Positions 44,149-55,933 of a stretch of DNA of 64,000 nucleotides are shown here, piece after piece. The notes under the pieces were generated by a model that had not been told where the DNA came from, searched no databases, and was given only the letters and a program-made list of their open reading frames with translations. Within the stretch, counting starts at the first letter, position 1. Each line of letters starts with the position of its first letter. Made by a program: the position numbers and the translations under genes. This DNA comes from Chrysopilus asiliformis (Eukaryota; Arthropoda; Insecta; Diptera; Rhagionidae): the NCBI GenBank assembly GCA_964034945.1, contig OZ035962.1:35305943-35369942 (forward strand), written 5' to 3'.

Positions 44149-45300
44149 CAGCAACAATTATAGCAACATTACCAACAATTATACGATGAAAATTTCCAAT
44201 TTTTAGTATGATATTAATTTTCTAATCAATGTAAAAAATAAAATGACAACGCGAAGTCAAAAACACTACGAATAATAAATAAAATGTACGTCCACAAGAG
44301 TTCTAATCGCGTACTATATTTAAATAGACAATTCTTATAATACGAAATCGGTGAATTCAATCGAATTCAATTGAATTCATGGAGAATATTAGAACATACA
44401 ACAATAAAAGAAAAGAGAGAGAGAGAGAAAATAATTTTAAAAATTTCCAAAAAAGGCACCGTACCGATATATGTATAAATTCGTTTTTAAGGAAAAGTGA
44501 TGTTTTTGAAAAAACAATGTATAATGGAACATGAAGAAAAATTCTTATATACAACAAAACTTATGTAAAAAGGTTAAAAATTAAATTTTTATTTGTTTTA
44601 TTTAAATTTTTTGAGAAAAATATATATAAAAAAGTAATATTACAATATATATTACAAAATACAAAGAAAAATAAAGTAAAAAAAACAAGATAAAGATCAA
44701 TACATACACACACACACACACACACACAGATAATAAACAAAAATGATGATAACGAAAAAAATTACAGAAAAATTTAATGAAAATTTAAAGTAAAAAGTTT
44801 TAAAAAAAATTGTACATAGTTAAGTCATTAGGATTTAAATATTAAACAGATAATTATGTATATTGATAGAGGTATATATAATTGGGATGAACTATAAAGC
44901 AAAAGTAAATAAATGAAAATACAACAAAATGAACTTATTATTAAGTATGGTATATAAAATAATTATTAAATAAATTTAAAGTAAATACAGCAAAAATATT
45001 TGGAATAAAAATTATTTGTTTAATTTAAATAAACAAGTGTTATACATGAAAAATCAACAAATTTTTCTTTTCAAGAAAAATAAAAGCAAAAAAAAAATTG
45101 TGAATAAAAATTCTACAACAAAAATAACAAGCTGGAGAAAATGAGAATATACGGAAAATTTACGAAAGAAAGCATTTTTCATTTTATAGTCTTCGTGTCG
45201 ACAATTTACTAGTAGTTTACTATTTAGTTTGTTTTCGGTTTTTGTTGTATGGAAATCTGTAAGATTTCTCATCTGATGGTTGATATGCTTGTTATTACCT
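44149..45300 (+). other. Probable vvl 3' UTR with several AATAAA signals
   Basis: A/T-rich trailer after the second stop. AATAAA occurs at 44237-44242, 44274-44279, 44278-44283, 44403-44408 and 44670-44675, with more beyond 44900. Which is used cannot be told from sequence. Confidence 0.5.
44706..44728 (+). repeat. (CA)n microsatellite
   Basis: About eleven CA units in the putative vvl 3' UTR. Confidence 0.95.
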
Positions 45301-45895
45301 AAAAAAGCTCGTTTTCGGCATTCGTTTATGTGTCTGGCCAGAATATTTTCCTAGCAGTAAAAAAAATCGATGAGTTTTATAGAATGCATTATTGATTTTG
45401 GAAGGCACTAAGTGTTATGTTCTGCTTTTCAAAAACCTACTGTCATTCTTTTATAATCAAGTCAAAACTTCATTTTAATGTAAGTATACTTCATTCTTAA
45501 TAATGTCATTATGAATTTACATCAAATTCGTATTTTAAGCTTTAGAAATTTAGTAGCAATTTGTAAAAAGTTAAGTTTCAATCACTATACAACGTTTCTT
45601 TGATAAAAAATTATAATAGACCAGTTCCTAGGGCAGATTTTCGTAGAGTAATTTTAATTAATAATAGTTTTATTACCCAAACAAATGAGAATTTAAGAAA
45701 AAAAAACTGCGATTTCTTTCTAAACGAATCTTTTAGTTATACGAGTATTAAATGTTGACAGGATTAAAGTGCAAACTGATAGGATATTTCAATTCAGCAG
45801 TGATTAAAACCGGGTTTAGTTCAATTCTTGTACTTCAAACTTATAGAATATTTCAATTCAAACAATGTCAGGTATTTATTAATTAATGTTAATGA
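45301..45895. other. No recognisable feature
   Basis: AT-rich, with no repeat copies seen. Confidence 0.4.
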
Positions 45896-46394
45896 GGGTA
45901 TTCACAATCCTCTTTTAATTTTCGGTATTCGGTATTTTCGGTAATATTAAAAGACTGAAAATATTCTGCTGTGAACATCCCACAGCACAGATTTGAGAAC
46001 AGCGCTTTTATTGGATACGTGACCAAATCATGAACTGCAAATTTGATTGTAAAATATGTCACATACCTTTAAATCCATGTTTGATGTATTCTTTTGACAT
46101 TCTATTGTGGCAACGGCTATCAAAATTGAAAAAATTTGCATCACTTCGATGGGATTAACAAAAAGCCAGCGAGAAAATTTGACAACGAAAAACATTACTA
46201 GCGCCACTCGCGGTTGATTCTTGATACCGAATAACCGGGCCGAAAAACACGACTCAAGGCATGTATACAATTACCGAATCCGGTAATTCATTTTTACTTG
46301 AACCAAGTTACCGTCTCGGTAAAAATCTGTTAAATTTGACTGAATTACCGAGCGGTAAATTTACCCGCAATTTAAAAGACGACTGTGAATACCC
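45896..46394. mobile_element. Harbinger-type MITE 'K', 499 bp, TGA target duplication
   Basis: Ends GGGTATTCACAATCCTCTTT and, inverted, GGGTATTCACAGTCGTCTTT, flanked by TGA at 45893-45895 and 46395-46397. The first ten bases resemble the F family ends (GGGCTATTCAC, GGGTATTCAC). The subterminal region is rich in CGGTA/TACCG words. Non-coding. Confidence 0.8.
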
Positions 46395-46397
46395 TGA

Positions 46398-47599
46398 TTA
46401 TTATATAGCATAAAGTATATTTGGGATTGTTGATAAAAACTCATGGATTGTGAAATTCATGGATTTTTATTTTACTCTTATTCTAAAAAACCGTAGCGAT
46501 AAAATTCTTTGTTAGGGCATATTCGAATAAAAGGTTATGTTCTTATGGGGAAATAGTGAAACAGTGATCTGATGTACGGCAAAGATGTGTAAAGTCATAT
46601 TCTAATCTCTTTTTGCCTTAACAATGTTTTTTTTTTGTATATAATGCACCGTTTTCGAGAAATTCGCAAAACACCTTTCCATTTGTAATAGAGAAGTGCA
46701 AAGAAGGTGTTCACTTGTAGCGTAGGACATCATTAACCCTAATGTTACATCATTAACCCTACACTGCATAGTGTATCACTGGTGACATGTTTTTTCGTTA
46801 TCATAATTACGCCCCGTTCAAGGTTTAGTTAAATTTTCACCCAAAAGACCCTTTAATCAGACTATAAATACAATAAAAAAGAAAGTCCCGATAAAAGAAT
46901 TGGCTAAATTTTATATTGTGGCAAAAATTATGAAAATATTTCCAAAATCGCCGAAGTAGCAGTCATGTAGAAAAAACACTAGCTTTGAATTTCGCGTTTT
47001 TTCACCAATGACCTGGTAAATAGTCATATCTGACAATGGGATGATTCCATCTTTTGGTGAAATTCCGTTAAACGGAAGTGACCGATATATAAAATTTGAT
47101 TTTGCAAATTTTTTGCAATTGAAAAAAAATATGATGGAAGAATTAAAGACAAAATTCCTACAGTTTTGCTTTTACCGTGCAACGGTATTTTTTCCCGTTC
47201 TCATGATATCCCATATTTGGTACCTTTTTTGCTCATGTTATATAAACTAACAATTTATTGGAAAGTCGGATTTTGCCAACATCGAAACATGGTTATATGG
47301 CGAACTGCGCACGGCGCGGCGTAGATACACAGTATAAGAAAGTCAAGTGCTATTCACATCAGAGGCTTTTCTTAATGTTTTACTTAAATATCCTTCGAAT
47401 ATGTTGCATTTACCGAGTCACAAAATATGCGTTTAAATGCTATAAAACCCAAAATACAGAGTTAGAAATTAGTAATTTATTTAAAAAAAAGTTAAAAAAA
47501 ATCAAAAATCAGTAAAAAAAATCAGCCTAATCCACTTTTAAGTAAAGGTGTGGAAAAGTTTGGGCACAAGTGTAATTTTAACACATACAATTTTGAGCC
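46398..47599. other. No recognisable feature
   Basis: CATTAACCCTAATGTTA-type words are duplicated near 46731 and 46750. Nothing else is recognised. Confidence 0.4.
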
Positions 47600-48079
47600 T
47601 ATTTTGGTTTAAAAAATCGATCAATTTCGGTCTGTAGCTGACAAACTTTCGGATTGTATTTTCCTGCCTTTTGATCCTAGTTATGGTCGATTTGTGCACT
47701 TTGTATCCCTGACACAATAATTTAGCAGAAAACCTTTGCGAAGTTTTTCCAAAATTTCAATTTTACTTTACAACTTTTTTCACAACTGCCATCATTACTG
47801 CTCGACACAAACATCAAAATAAATGCGCACAAATAGATCACACAGTCACAAAGTGACAATAAAATAGAGGGAATTAGAAATTATTTTAACTGTAAAATAA
47901 CTGCCAGAATGGCACATTTAGATGAAGTGAAAAAATAAAAACGTAAGCGAAAGTTGCGTTTATCGAGATCCAATTTGCAAGTGTGGTTGCATTTACAGAG
48001 TCAGTAATGCTGAAAAATGGTGGTTGCGGAAATCGAGGAGTTTCGCATATCGAGGGTTGGGTAAACCGAGTACGTACTG
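47600..48079 (-). mobile_element. pogo/Tigger-like element, 5' part
   Basis: The minus strand begins at 48079 with CAGTACGTACTCGGTTTACC, then CCTCGATATGCGAAACTCCT, a pogo/Tigger-type terminus next to TA. About 320 bp later it reaches a CENP-B/jerky-type helix-turn-helix coding scrap. The other end was not identified. Confidence 0.65.
47620..47757 (-). pseudogene. pogo/Tigger transposase helix-turn-helix fragment
   Basis: On the minus strand EILEKLRKG is followed, after a one-base frame change, by FSAKLLCQGYKVHKSTITRI then KRQENTIRKFVS. This is the first DNA-binding helix-turn-helix of pogo/Tigger and jerky proteins (E-K-L-x-I-L-x-x-L-x-x-G ... K-S-T-I-x-x-I-K-x-x-x-x-x-I-x-x-F). The catalytic domain is missing and the frame is broken. 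Position and orientation fit the terminus at 48079. Confidence 0.65.
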
Positions 48080-48264
48080 TACTTATATAAAAACAAAAAT
48101 TATCGAATTACTACATCCTGCTATTATTCTCCTCCATATTTCCATAAAATTTTCTAATATCATAGTTTTTAACCAAAATCTAACATATTTTTGCATGATT
48201 AAATTTTTGTGAAAACTTTTTTTCTGCCTTAATTTTTTAGATCGAGTTTTTGTGAATTACTAGC

Positions 48265-49310
48265 GGTTAGTACCCGGCGTTGCTCGGCTAATTGAAATAA
48301 CAATTGTATTTTGATTTCATAATGTGTTTTGAATTAAAAGTACTAGAACTTTGCAAAATCATTGTTTAAATACATGTAAATTTTTCAATTTGACGTAAGG
48401 AAATCGCATTTTTCCATTTGTTTGGGAGAGGATATTGAATAGTCAAATTTTGCCTGGTAACCCTATTTTATGAAAAAAGAACGGTGCCAAATTTTAAATC
48501 TCAAACTTAATTTGCAAATGAGTTTTTCTAGCTATATACTGGTAGATATTCTTTTCCAGCGATTAGTCATGTGCAATACAAATATTAGAGTAAATACGGG
48601 GTCCTGAATTAAAGTTTAGACAAAAAAAAATTAATTAACATGTAGGATTTTAGATATATATAGATATGTTTATTCATTTTCAAAATGAGTTAACATATAG
48701 ACGAAAAATCTGTTTCCTACCCCCTTTAAAAAAACAATATTTAGAGAGGGGGTGTGGGAGGTTGTGATAAAATGTGAGGGAAGGCCACTGAATTATCGTA
48801 TCTATATGTTAATTCATTTTTTCTCTCTAAGCGTTAACTCGGTGAGCCAGTAAATACTACTCTATTATTCCTTTTATTTTGCAAATAACTCAATATATTC
48901 GGAGTTTCAGAGTTTAGGAGATAGTCGGAGGGAAGGTTCGCACAATTCAGGAGGAAAAGGTTTGAGTGGGCGAAAGTTTTGAAACTATAGTTTAGGAGAT
49001 AACAGGAGAAGGGGTTAGCATAATGCGGGATAGAGTGGCAAAAACTTTCATTCGTGGACGACTTGTACAACATTGAAAACCGCGTTCAAATTTCTTTAGC
49101 GATTCAGAAGATATCAGGCGAGGAGGTCAGAGGGGGCCAATTTTTTTATTAATAGATAGTTTATATTGCGTTTTGGTATATATTTATATGCCGTCATGCC
49201 GTCAAATAGTCCAAAACTGGGAAAAACCGCATCAAAATCCGTTTAGTGGTTTTCGACCCAAGTCGTAGCACACAGACGTATATACAGACATTCCATTTTA
49301 TATAGCAGAT
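48265..49310 (+). mobile_element. 'ACCCGGCGTTGCT' repeat, 'C' family, long copy
   Basis: Starts AGTACCCGGCGTTGCTCGGC and ends with TTAGTGGTTTTCGACCCAAG, a short CACACAGACG...ACAGACA relic and ATTTTATATAGCAG. This start and end pair is common in insect genomes. The shorter copy at 52858-53233 keeps a proper (GACA)n tract. Non-coding, class uncertain. Confidence 0.6.
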
Positions 49311-49705
49311 TTGTTCGATTGGTATGAAATTTTCCTTTTCCTATTTAATATAATTATTTTTTAACGTCGGGCCCCGTTTTTTACTGAAAAAAGCTCGCAG
49401 AAATGTTGGCTTTAGAGAGGGGTTTTGTAAGAAAGAACGTCTAAAAGTTGTTGTTTCTGTTGTTACCAGAGCTGCAAATCTAAAGTTTTCGGATCATGGT
49501 TCTTTGGTGAATTGGATTTTTGGTTTTTGGTTTTTGGTTTTGGTTCCTTAAATCTTCGGTTTTCGTTCGCACAGGTCGATCCGGCTTAGTCCGCGAAGCA
49601 GTTAGGAGCAATATAAATATTTACCAGTCGAAAGTTTTTAAAACAAGCAAAATAAGACTTAATAGCGAAAAACGTTCTCCACTGATCTGCAATGTACAAA
49701 ATTCT
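49311..49705. other. Unassigned; GGTTTTTGGTTTTTGG tract
   Basis: The T/G-rich tract at about 49510-49545 resembles one at 4185-4330. No gene is recognised. Confidence 0.35.
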
Positions 49706-49939
49706 GGGCAGCAATCATGTATTCCGACGCGTCTCTGTCTTTCGACTTCGACGCAGCTTTTAACTCTTGACTTCGCCATATCACCAGCTTCAAATTTCCT
49801 GGAGTGACAGTCAGAATCACGTTTCGATTCATAGTGACGATTCCGCGAAATTTCAAGCTGCAGATATGGCGAAGTCAAGAGTTAAAAGCTGCGTCGAAGT
49901 CGAACGACAGAGACGCGTCGGAATACATGATTGGTGCCC
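49706..49939. repeat. Fold-back element with ~76-bp near-perfect arms
   Basis: Left arm 49706-49784 (GGGCAGCAATCATGTATTCC onward) and right arm 49862-49939 are complementary with few mismatches and separated by about 77 bp. The arms are GC-richer than the flanks (CGACGCGTCTCTGTC). No clear target duplication is seen. Confidence 0.85.
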
Positions 49940-51293
49940 TGAATAATATCAACCGACATTTGAAAATAATATAGAATGGATAAAAAAATATGATTGCTTT
50001 ATTAAATTTAAAGAACATGACGTGTATGGTATATGACCTATTTTCATTTTAACAACAAACGTACAATATTTTTGGAAAATGTTTTGTAGAACTAGAATTC
50101 ATCTGATTGGCAATTTACACATTTGTATTTTTACAAAATTCAAAACTAGAATAAATATTTTTCTGTGACGTTGTTCCAAAAAATCCAATTAAGAATTATG
50201 GCCTCTTGATCCAAAAAAAGAAAGAAAAAAAAGTAAAATAAAAGATGAAAAGTACTTGATCACTTGATTATTCTTGTTTATACAATTGCTTCCATAGCAA
50301 TTCAAATTGAATTCGTCACAGTTTGATTATGGCACATGCTAGGCCAGATCGACTTTATTCGTACAATAAAATGAAACTCATTAACGTAGTTCAATAAAGT
50401 TCGTATCACCTTGTCCTATTTACGAATTTATTTGGCCAGGTATTTATTTCATTATCGGAAAAACAAACATTTTCCTATATACCCAATTAAAATTGAGTAT
50501 TTCCGAAAAAAAAGGATGAGACAATAAAGGGATTAATATTTATGTAACATGTGGTCCTTTGACATCTTTTTTTTCAGAGATGCTTCATGTATATAATCTT
50601 TCGTTTTGGAAAGAATAACCTGAAGATGAGATAATAATAAAGCCGGGTCAAAGAAAAAATCTATACGGAAAGCCCACAATAGTGAAGGGATCTTACATTC
50701 AATTCTCAATAACAGTTATACCTTAGATCATTTTTTTAAAAAGCAAGAAATATGGGAAAATCATATTGAGAGGTGTGAAGATCCTTTTAACACAATGAGT
50801 AAACAATAGGGAACGCAGGCACTCAAAATATAGGAATACATGCTGTTTGGGAAAACCACAATTTGTTCACTTGGTATGGGTTTTCTAAAATTGAACACTA
50901 TCTGAACGATGGGTAACAACCGTCATTATTTTTTTATGGCTATAATTAAATTCTTATTTTACAGTTTAGAGAACTAATTCGATGACAGTTTGTTTGGGAT
51001 TTCCATAAGAATTTAGGGATGTCTAAAATGCTGGGGAATTTCTGTTAACTTTTTTTTCCAAAGCGATAATAATAAGTAAAATATGTTGTTCGTTAAAATC
51101 CTATATTTGGAAAATTTCCGACTTCAGAATTTGATTGATTATCTAAAAACTGCGAAATATAGATATATTTTTCCCCATACCTCTATTGGCAACAATTCTA
51201 CCATATTTTCATTTAGATGCAAGAAATGATATAAACATGGTATACATTTTTTCGTGATTTTTATTTTTTATTGTTAGCTAGGTTGATGTTATA
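49940..51293. other. No recognisable feature
   Basis: AT-rich, no repeat copies or protein families recognised. Confidence 0.4.
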
Positions 51294-52076
51294 CACTGTA
51301 GAAAATGGATTTGTTTTTAAACCGAAAAATGGGGTAGAAACGGGGTAAATTTGCAAAAACGTCGTAAAATTTCGAAAAAAAATCAGAATTTAGCTCGCAC
51401 ACCATTTAAGTTGTAAAATCACCCAAAAAACATTAATCTTACACTAGAAATAGGGTAATTTTAAACCTTGCGTAAAATTTCGACCAATATTCGTATTTTT
51501 ACTCTCATTTTGGTGTAAAAACACGCTCGCAGGGTATTTTTGCATTATTGTACGGACAATTTAACCTTAACCTTATAATTCGCATAAGGTTTGTGGCATC
51601 GGAGTATAAATACTCGAATCGAGTTTTACTCTACCAAAATCCTGTGTGGCGCCTGCCACATGGCAGACATGCCCGGGAAATTTGGATGTGAAAACATCCG
51701 CAAAAATAATATAATATTTTTGTTTTTGCAGACCGTAAAGCCGAGAAATTCTAATACCATTTTCGGTGTAATTTTAAACAAAAAATGTCGTAAAATTACA
51801 CCTTTAAGACGCGGTTTTGCTACCAAATAGGAGGAAAATTACAACAAAAATGTGGTAATTTTAAACATCCATGTCGTAAAATTACACCCGTATTGTACTT
51901 TTACTTCTTATTTAGCTTAAAGTTCCCCCGTAAAAGAGGCTTTTGTACGCCACAAAATGAGTAAAAATGCATAGCTTTTAAGCCATTACGACTCGGTGTA
52001 ATTTTACCCCTATTATCGTAGGAAAATGGTTTCCTACGATAATAGGGGTAAAATTACAATAAAATTTTCTAGAGTG
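51294..52076 (-). mobile_element. TIR element 'E', copy E3
   Basis: Nearly identical to E1 in reverse, 783 bp, flanked by TA (51292-51293, 52077-52078). It keeps the terminal 28-bp hairpin (about 52000-52060). Its short middle (GTGTGGCGCCTGCCACATGG) replaces the longer GTAAGCCTGCGTGG segment of E2/E4. Confidence 0.82.
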
Positions 52077-52205
52077 TATGTCATCATCTCGGTTTTTAAT
52101 TTTTGTAATTTTTTTAAGTTAGATTAAAAAAATTATCTAACTTCCTATCTTGTTATTGTTTTGAAAAATTTTAATTCTCGCATTTGTCCTCTCACGCGAG
52201 GTGCG

Positions 52206-52810
52206 ATTTTTATACTCTATATGATATATCATATAGTATTATATTAGATTTAGTATACCGTTTGTAACACATTGAGCCAATTGTCGGACGCAAAACTGAG
52301 CTACACCCGGGAGTTTGGGATGACAAAAGATTTTGATTTCCGTATGTCAGTCCATCTGCCTGTCTGTTTTTCCCTCTGTCCGTGAACGTCATAATTTTCG
52401 ACAGGACTAAGCCACGTAAATGGCAAGGCCTAGTTCTTGAACAAGCAAAATACCAAATGAAACCGAAACAGTATTTTAGGATTTCTTCGAAACCGGTCAG
52501 TCGTATTGAAAAATTTATATAGGTAAAATGTGTTTGGAATATGATCATACATAACTTATCTATACATCAAAATTCAGTTGGATCACTGCTTTCCCCCTCC
52601 CTTATACAAATGCAATACTTTTTTTCTATTTTCTCAAAAACGGTGCGTAATATCGAAAAATTTATGAAGACGAAATGCGTTTAAAACATGATTTTACATA
52701 CCCGTTCCATACATTAAAATCCAATCGGACCAATCCTTCTCTCTTGTACCATACAAACGGATGTTTTCATAAAAAATTTGTCTGCCTCATATAGAGTATT
52801 TCCTTCTGGC
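52206..52810 (+). mobile_element. DINE-like repeat, 'B' family copy
   Basis: Begins TTTTATACTCTATATGATAT, then GTATACCGTTTGTAACACAT, GGGAGTTTGGGATGACAAAA, a degraded CAGTCCATCTGCCTGTCTG tract (about 52350-52382) and repeated TTTCTCAAAAACGGTGC phrases. Related copies lie at 58610 and 61548. Confidence 0.6.
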
Positions 52811-52857
52811 AAATGTAGCCTTTCTTATGTTTTTAACGAGAAATTTATGTTAGTACT

Positions 52858-53233
52858 AGCTTGCATACCCGTCGTTGCTGGGTTAAGTTTTTTGTCTAAG
52901 TTTTAGAATACGAAGAAAACCGGAAAGAACTTAAAAACTTTTTAATGGGTCTTTGTTGGGGCTGGACCCCCGACGAACATCTATGCCAAATTTCAGGCCT
53001 CTCGGTTTAGTAGTTTCCCTGCGAAAGAGTAACATAGCGGAAAAACTAAGTTTCGAAATCACTTTACCCCCTCCCCTTACTCCCTCCACACCTCGCGCTA
53101 CTTTTCCGTACGCCTATGTTGGAACCAGATCTACCACAGACACTCATGCCAAATTTCAAGTCAATCGGTTCAGCCGTTTTTGCGTGAAAGAGGAACAGAC
53201 AGACAGACAGACAGACACCAACTCATTTTTATA
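52858..53233 (+). mobile_element. 'C' family repeat, short copy
   Basis: Starts AGCTTGCATACCCGTCGTTG, contains two ATGCCAAATTTCA(G/A)G phrases (52984, 53147) and GGTTCAGCCGTTTTTGCGTG, and ends in (GACA)n at 53195-53215 plus ACTCATTTTTATATA. It abuts the next element. Confidence 0.65.
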
Positions 53234-53235
53234 TA

Positions 53236-53408
53236 CAGTAGAATCCCGATAATTCGTACCCCGATAATTCGTATATCCCGCTAATTCGTATGAATTTGCT
53301 GGTCCCTTGAAAAAAATCCCGATAATTCGTACCCCAATAATTCGTATATCCCGCTAATTCGTATGAATTTGCTGGTCCCTTGAAATACGAATTATCGGGA
53401 TTCTACTG
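53236..53408. mobile_element. pogo/Tigger-type MITE, 173 bp, TA-flanked
   Basis: Ends CAGTAGAATCCCGATAATTC and its complement are bordered by TA at 53234-53235 and 53409-53410. It includes a 73-bp internal tandem duplication (start words at 53244 and 53317). A truncated relative lies at 9434-9497. Confidence 0.82.
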
Positions 53409-53885
53409 TATTTACAACTACTTTTCGGTGGGTTTTCAACAAGTAACTAGACATGAAACTTATGTATACTAGCAAATACATCAAAAAAATTGGTTAAATT
53501 GGATTATGTGATAAATTAACAAGATATTCGTCAAACTGATCAAAATTGATAAATATTGATTAAAATTTTTGTTGATTTTGAACCTGATAAAAAAAGTTTT
53601 GTCCATTTTTTTGGCGGTAATCTTTTCTCTGGGCTTTGTCAAACAAAAATTTTTACATGGGCACATTTTTTAAAAGATTTTGGCGGATTGTTTCGGTAAT
53701 TTCTATCCACAAAACATATTTTGCGTTCATTGCAGTTTGAAAATATAAGTTTTGAAAAATATTCAAAACTAATAAGTACAGGTTTTACCTTCAATTAACT
53801 TGTTCCGATTTTATATTGTTGACTTATCACAACAAAGATCAAAACTCAGAAAAAAAAATATGATTATTTTAATTTTGATAAAATA
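53409..53885. other. No recognisable feature
   Basis: AT-rich spacer. Confidence 0.4.
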
Positions 53886-54161
53886 TTGTATTCATAAAAA
53901 ATTTCGATCTCTTAAATTTTACCTAAAACCCATTTCCCGAGCACTCCTGGGTTGATTCAGGAATTATTACAAAGATGTCTTTATGTGTGCAAGATTTTTA
54001 AAAAACTAATTGACCTACATAGAGCTATGAAATTTTACCGGGATATTTGGAAGGGTACGATTCTATCCATTAACTGGAAGTAACCAAGATGGCGGGTTTT
54101 TAAAAATCGGAATTTTGTTTTCCTGGTTTGCTCCGAAATTACGCGCATTTCAGTAGTCTTA
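53886..54161 (+). mobile_element. 'H' family repeat, left half of interrupted copy
   Basis: Carries AAAAATTTCGATCTCTTAAA, CCGAGCACTCCTGGGTTGAT, AGAGCTATGAAATTTTACCG and AACCAAGATGGCGGGTTTTT in the order seen at 15165-15835 (reversed). It resumes after the MITE as TATGTATAACAAAAGTTGGA (from 54739). Confidence 0.65.
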
Positions 54162-54736
54162 AGGTGGGTTTAGAAACACGAGCATTTTCATTTTTACTGG
54201 CAAAGTGAGTGAAATGCCAGATTTCTTATGACTTTTTCACCAAGTGGGAAAGGGACGGGAAACCACTCAGTAAAAATTTTACTGGAAATTTTGTTTGCAT
54301 GTAGTAGTTTTACTATCCATAATTTTCGTCGACGATAGGAAAGTTATGGCAGTAAACAACAACAAACACATTGGACTTCGCCGCCCTGCCAGCAAAATGT
54401 TACCCCTGAATTATGGGGAATTATGGCAGCCAGCAAAAGTAAGGTTAAGTTCTATGTTTATTTGAAAGCTACGCATTTTAAATGGAAACGGGAGGTGATA
54501 ATAATTATGTTATTAATTATAACATCACACAAAATGATTTTGTTAGGTGAAATTGAAGTGCTAACAAACGTATTGCTGCGAGAAGGTGATGTGCAGTGAC
54601 AGTTCGCCATAAAGTGGAAGGGAAAGTACGTGTGAGACACTGATGTGATCGACTTTTTGCGCACGTAAATTTGAATTTCGCTATCCCGCTCACTTTGCCA
54701 GTAAAAATGAAAATGCTCGTGTTTCTAAACCCACCT
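54162..54736. mobile_element. MITE with 48-bp perfect inverted ends, TTA duplication
   Basis: 575 bp. Both ends start AGGTGGGTTTAGAAACACGA and match for 48 bases without error. TTA flanks both sides (54159-54161, 54737-54739). It sits inside an H repeat, and the uninterrupted sequence TAGTCTTATGTAT is present at 1967-1979. Perfect ends imply a young insertion. The interior is GC-moderate and non-coding. Confidence 0.9.
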
Positions 54737-54775
54737 TTATGTATAACAAAAGTTGGAGACAAAAAAACGGAGGGA

Positions 54776-54955
54776 ATGAGTGACAGAGAGAGGAAGAGAG
54801 GGAAAGAGCGTGAGAGAGAGAGGGAGAGAGAGAGGGAGAGAGAGAGGGAGAGAGAGAGGGAGAGAGAGAGGGAGAGAGAGAGGGAGAGAGAGAGAGAGGA
54901 AAAGAGTGGGGGGGTGGTAGGAAGGGAGAGATGGCGAGAGAGAGATAGAGAGAAT
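54776..54955. repeat. GA-rich array with 12-bp period
   Basis: GGGAGAGAGAGA recurs with a 12-base period about seven or eight times (about 54811-54895), embedded in irregular (GA)n. It gives long artificial frames on both strands (Arg-Glu and Ser-Leu). Confidence 0.95.
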
Positions 54956-55185
54956 AAGTAAATATAAGTCAACATACGCCTATTTTTGTACTATAAAAAG
55001 ATTTCTTTGGTGGGTTCTTATTGATTAGTAGTTTTATAAAACTGATAAATTTATTTAGGAAGTTAGATGCCTAACCAGAAAATCCAAAGCGCGATGCTTT
55101 TTGAAGTAAATATTAGCATTCCATTACAATCTAGAACCCCATGACAAAAACCATATTTCTTCTTCCCTTTCGCAAAAGCATCTAA

Positions 55186-55627
55186 CCCCTGGAGCCCTAT
55201 GAACGCAACGCGCACGCAACTAAAACGCACAAACTGTCATTTACAAGTTTGTTCCATAGAAATCATTTGAAGTGAACACAGTGAACGCAGAGAATGCACC
55301 TACAACGCAAAAGTTTGCAAACGTCTAACTTTGCCGCGGCAATTCTGCGTTGACAGTTCATAAAGTGATGTTGGGGAAATGTCGTTCGAGGAAAAATTGA
55401 TAGCCTTACTGCAATAACATACAAATAACAAAGATAAAGACCAACAAAACAAACTATCGCTTCAAAATTATTCATTTTTGTAATTTTCCCAACTTTATAC
55501 CACTTTATATTATATCATTTTTACTATTTCACGAGATGCCATTGGGTTTTGCCGCTGAAACCTTGCGCTGCGTGACAGTTCACAGCGTTGCAGTTGCATT
55601 CGCGTTGTGTCCATTGGGATCCAGGGG
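55186..55627. mobile_element. Harbinger-type MITE, 442 bp, TAA duplication
   Basis: Ends CCCCTGGAGCCCTATGAACG and, inverted, CCCCTGGATCCCAATGGACA, flanked by TAA (55183-55185, 55628-55630). The subterminal parts carry AACGC(A/G)ACGCG repeats in both orientations. Confidence 0.8.
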
Positions 55628-55933
55628 TAATGCTCTCTGGGCAGAAGCAAACGATCTCACTGAAGCAAACATTTTTTGGTTTCTAAAAGCTCTCTAGATT
55701 TGTTTTCATATAACAAAATGTTCTTCTAGTGCTGACCATCTGTATATTTGTGCCCGTGGCATGTGGAGTTGTTTTTTGACTCTAAATACCTCGATTTTTT
55801 ATGCCGAATTTGAAAACAGATCGAAATCCGCTCATTCATTTTTGCATTTTGACCACTATTTATAACTAGGTGCTCCTACTTGACAAACATTTATATTTAA
55901 AGAAACTGATGATTTTTTTTTTAAATCTCGGTG

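Noticed and set aside
54517..54975. 152-codon minus-strand frame of Ser-Leu repeats and the matching Arg-Glu frame on plus
   Set aside because: Product of the GA microsatellite and MITE end, with no protein family or start context.
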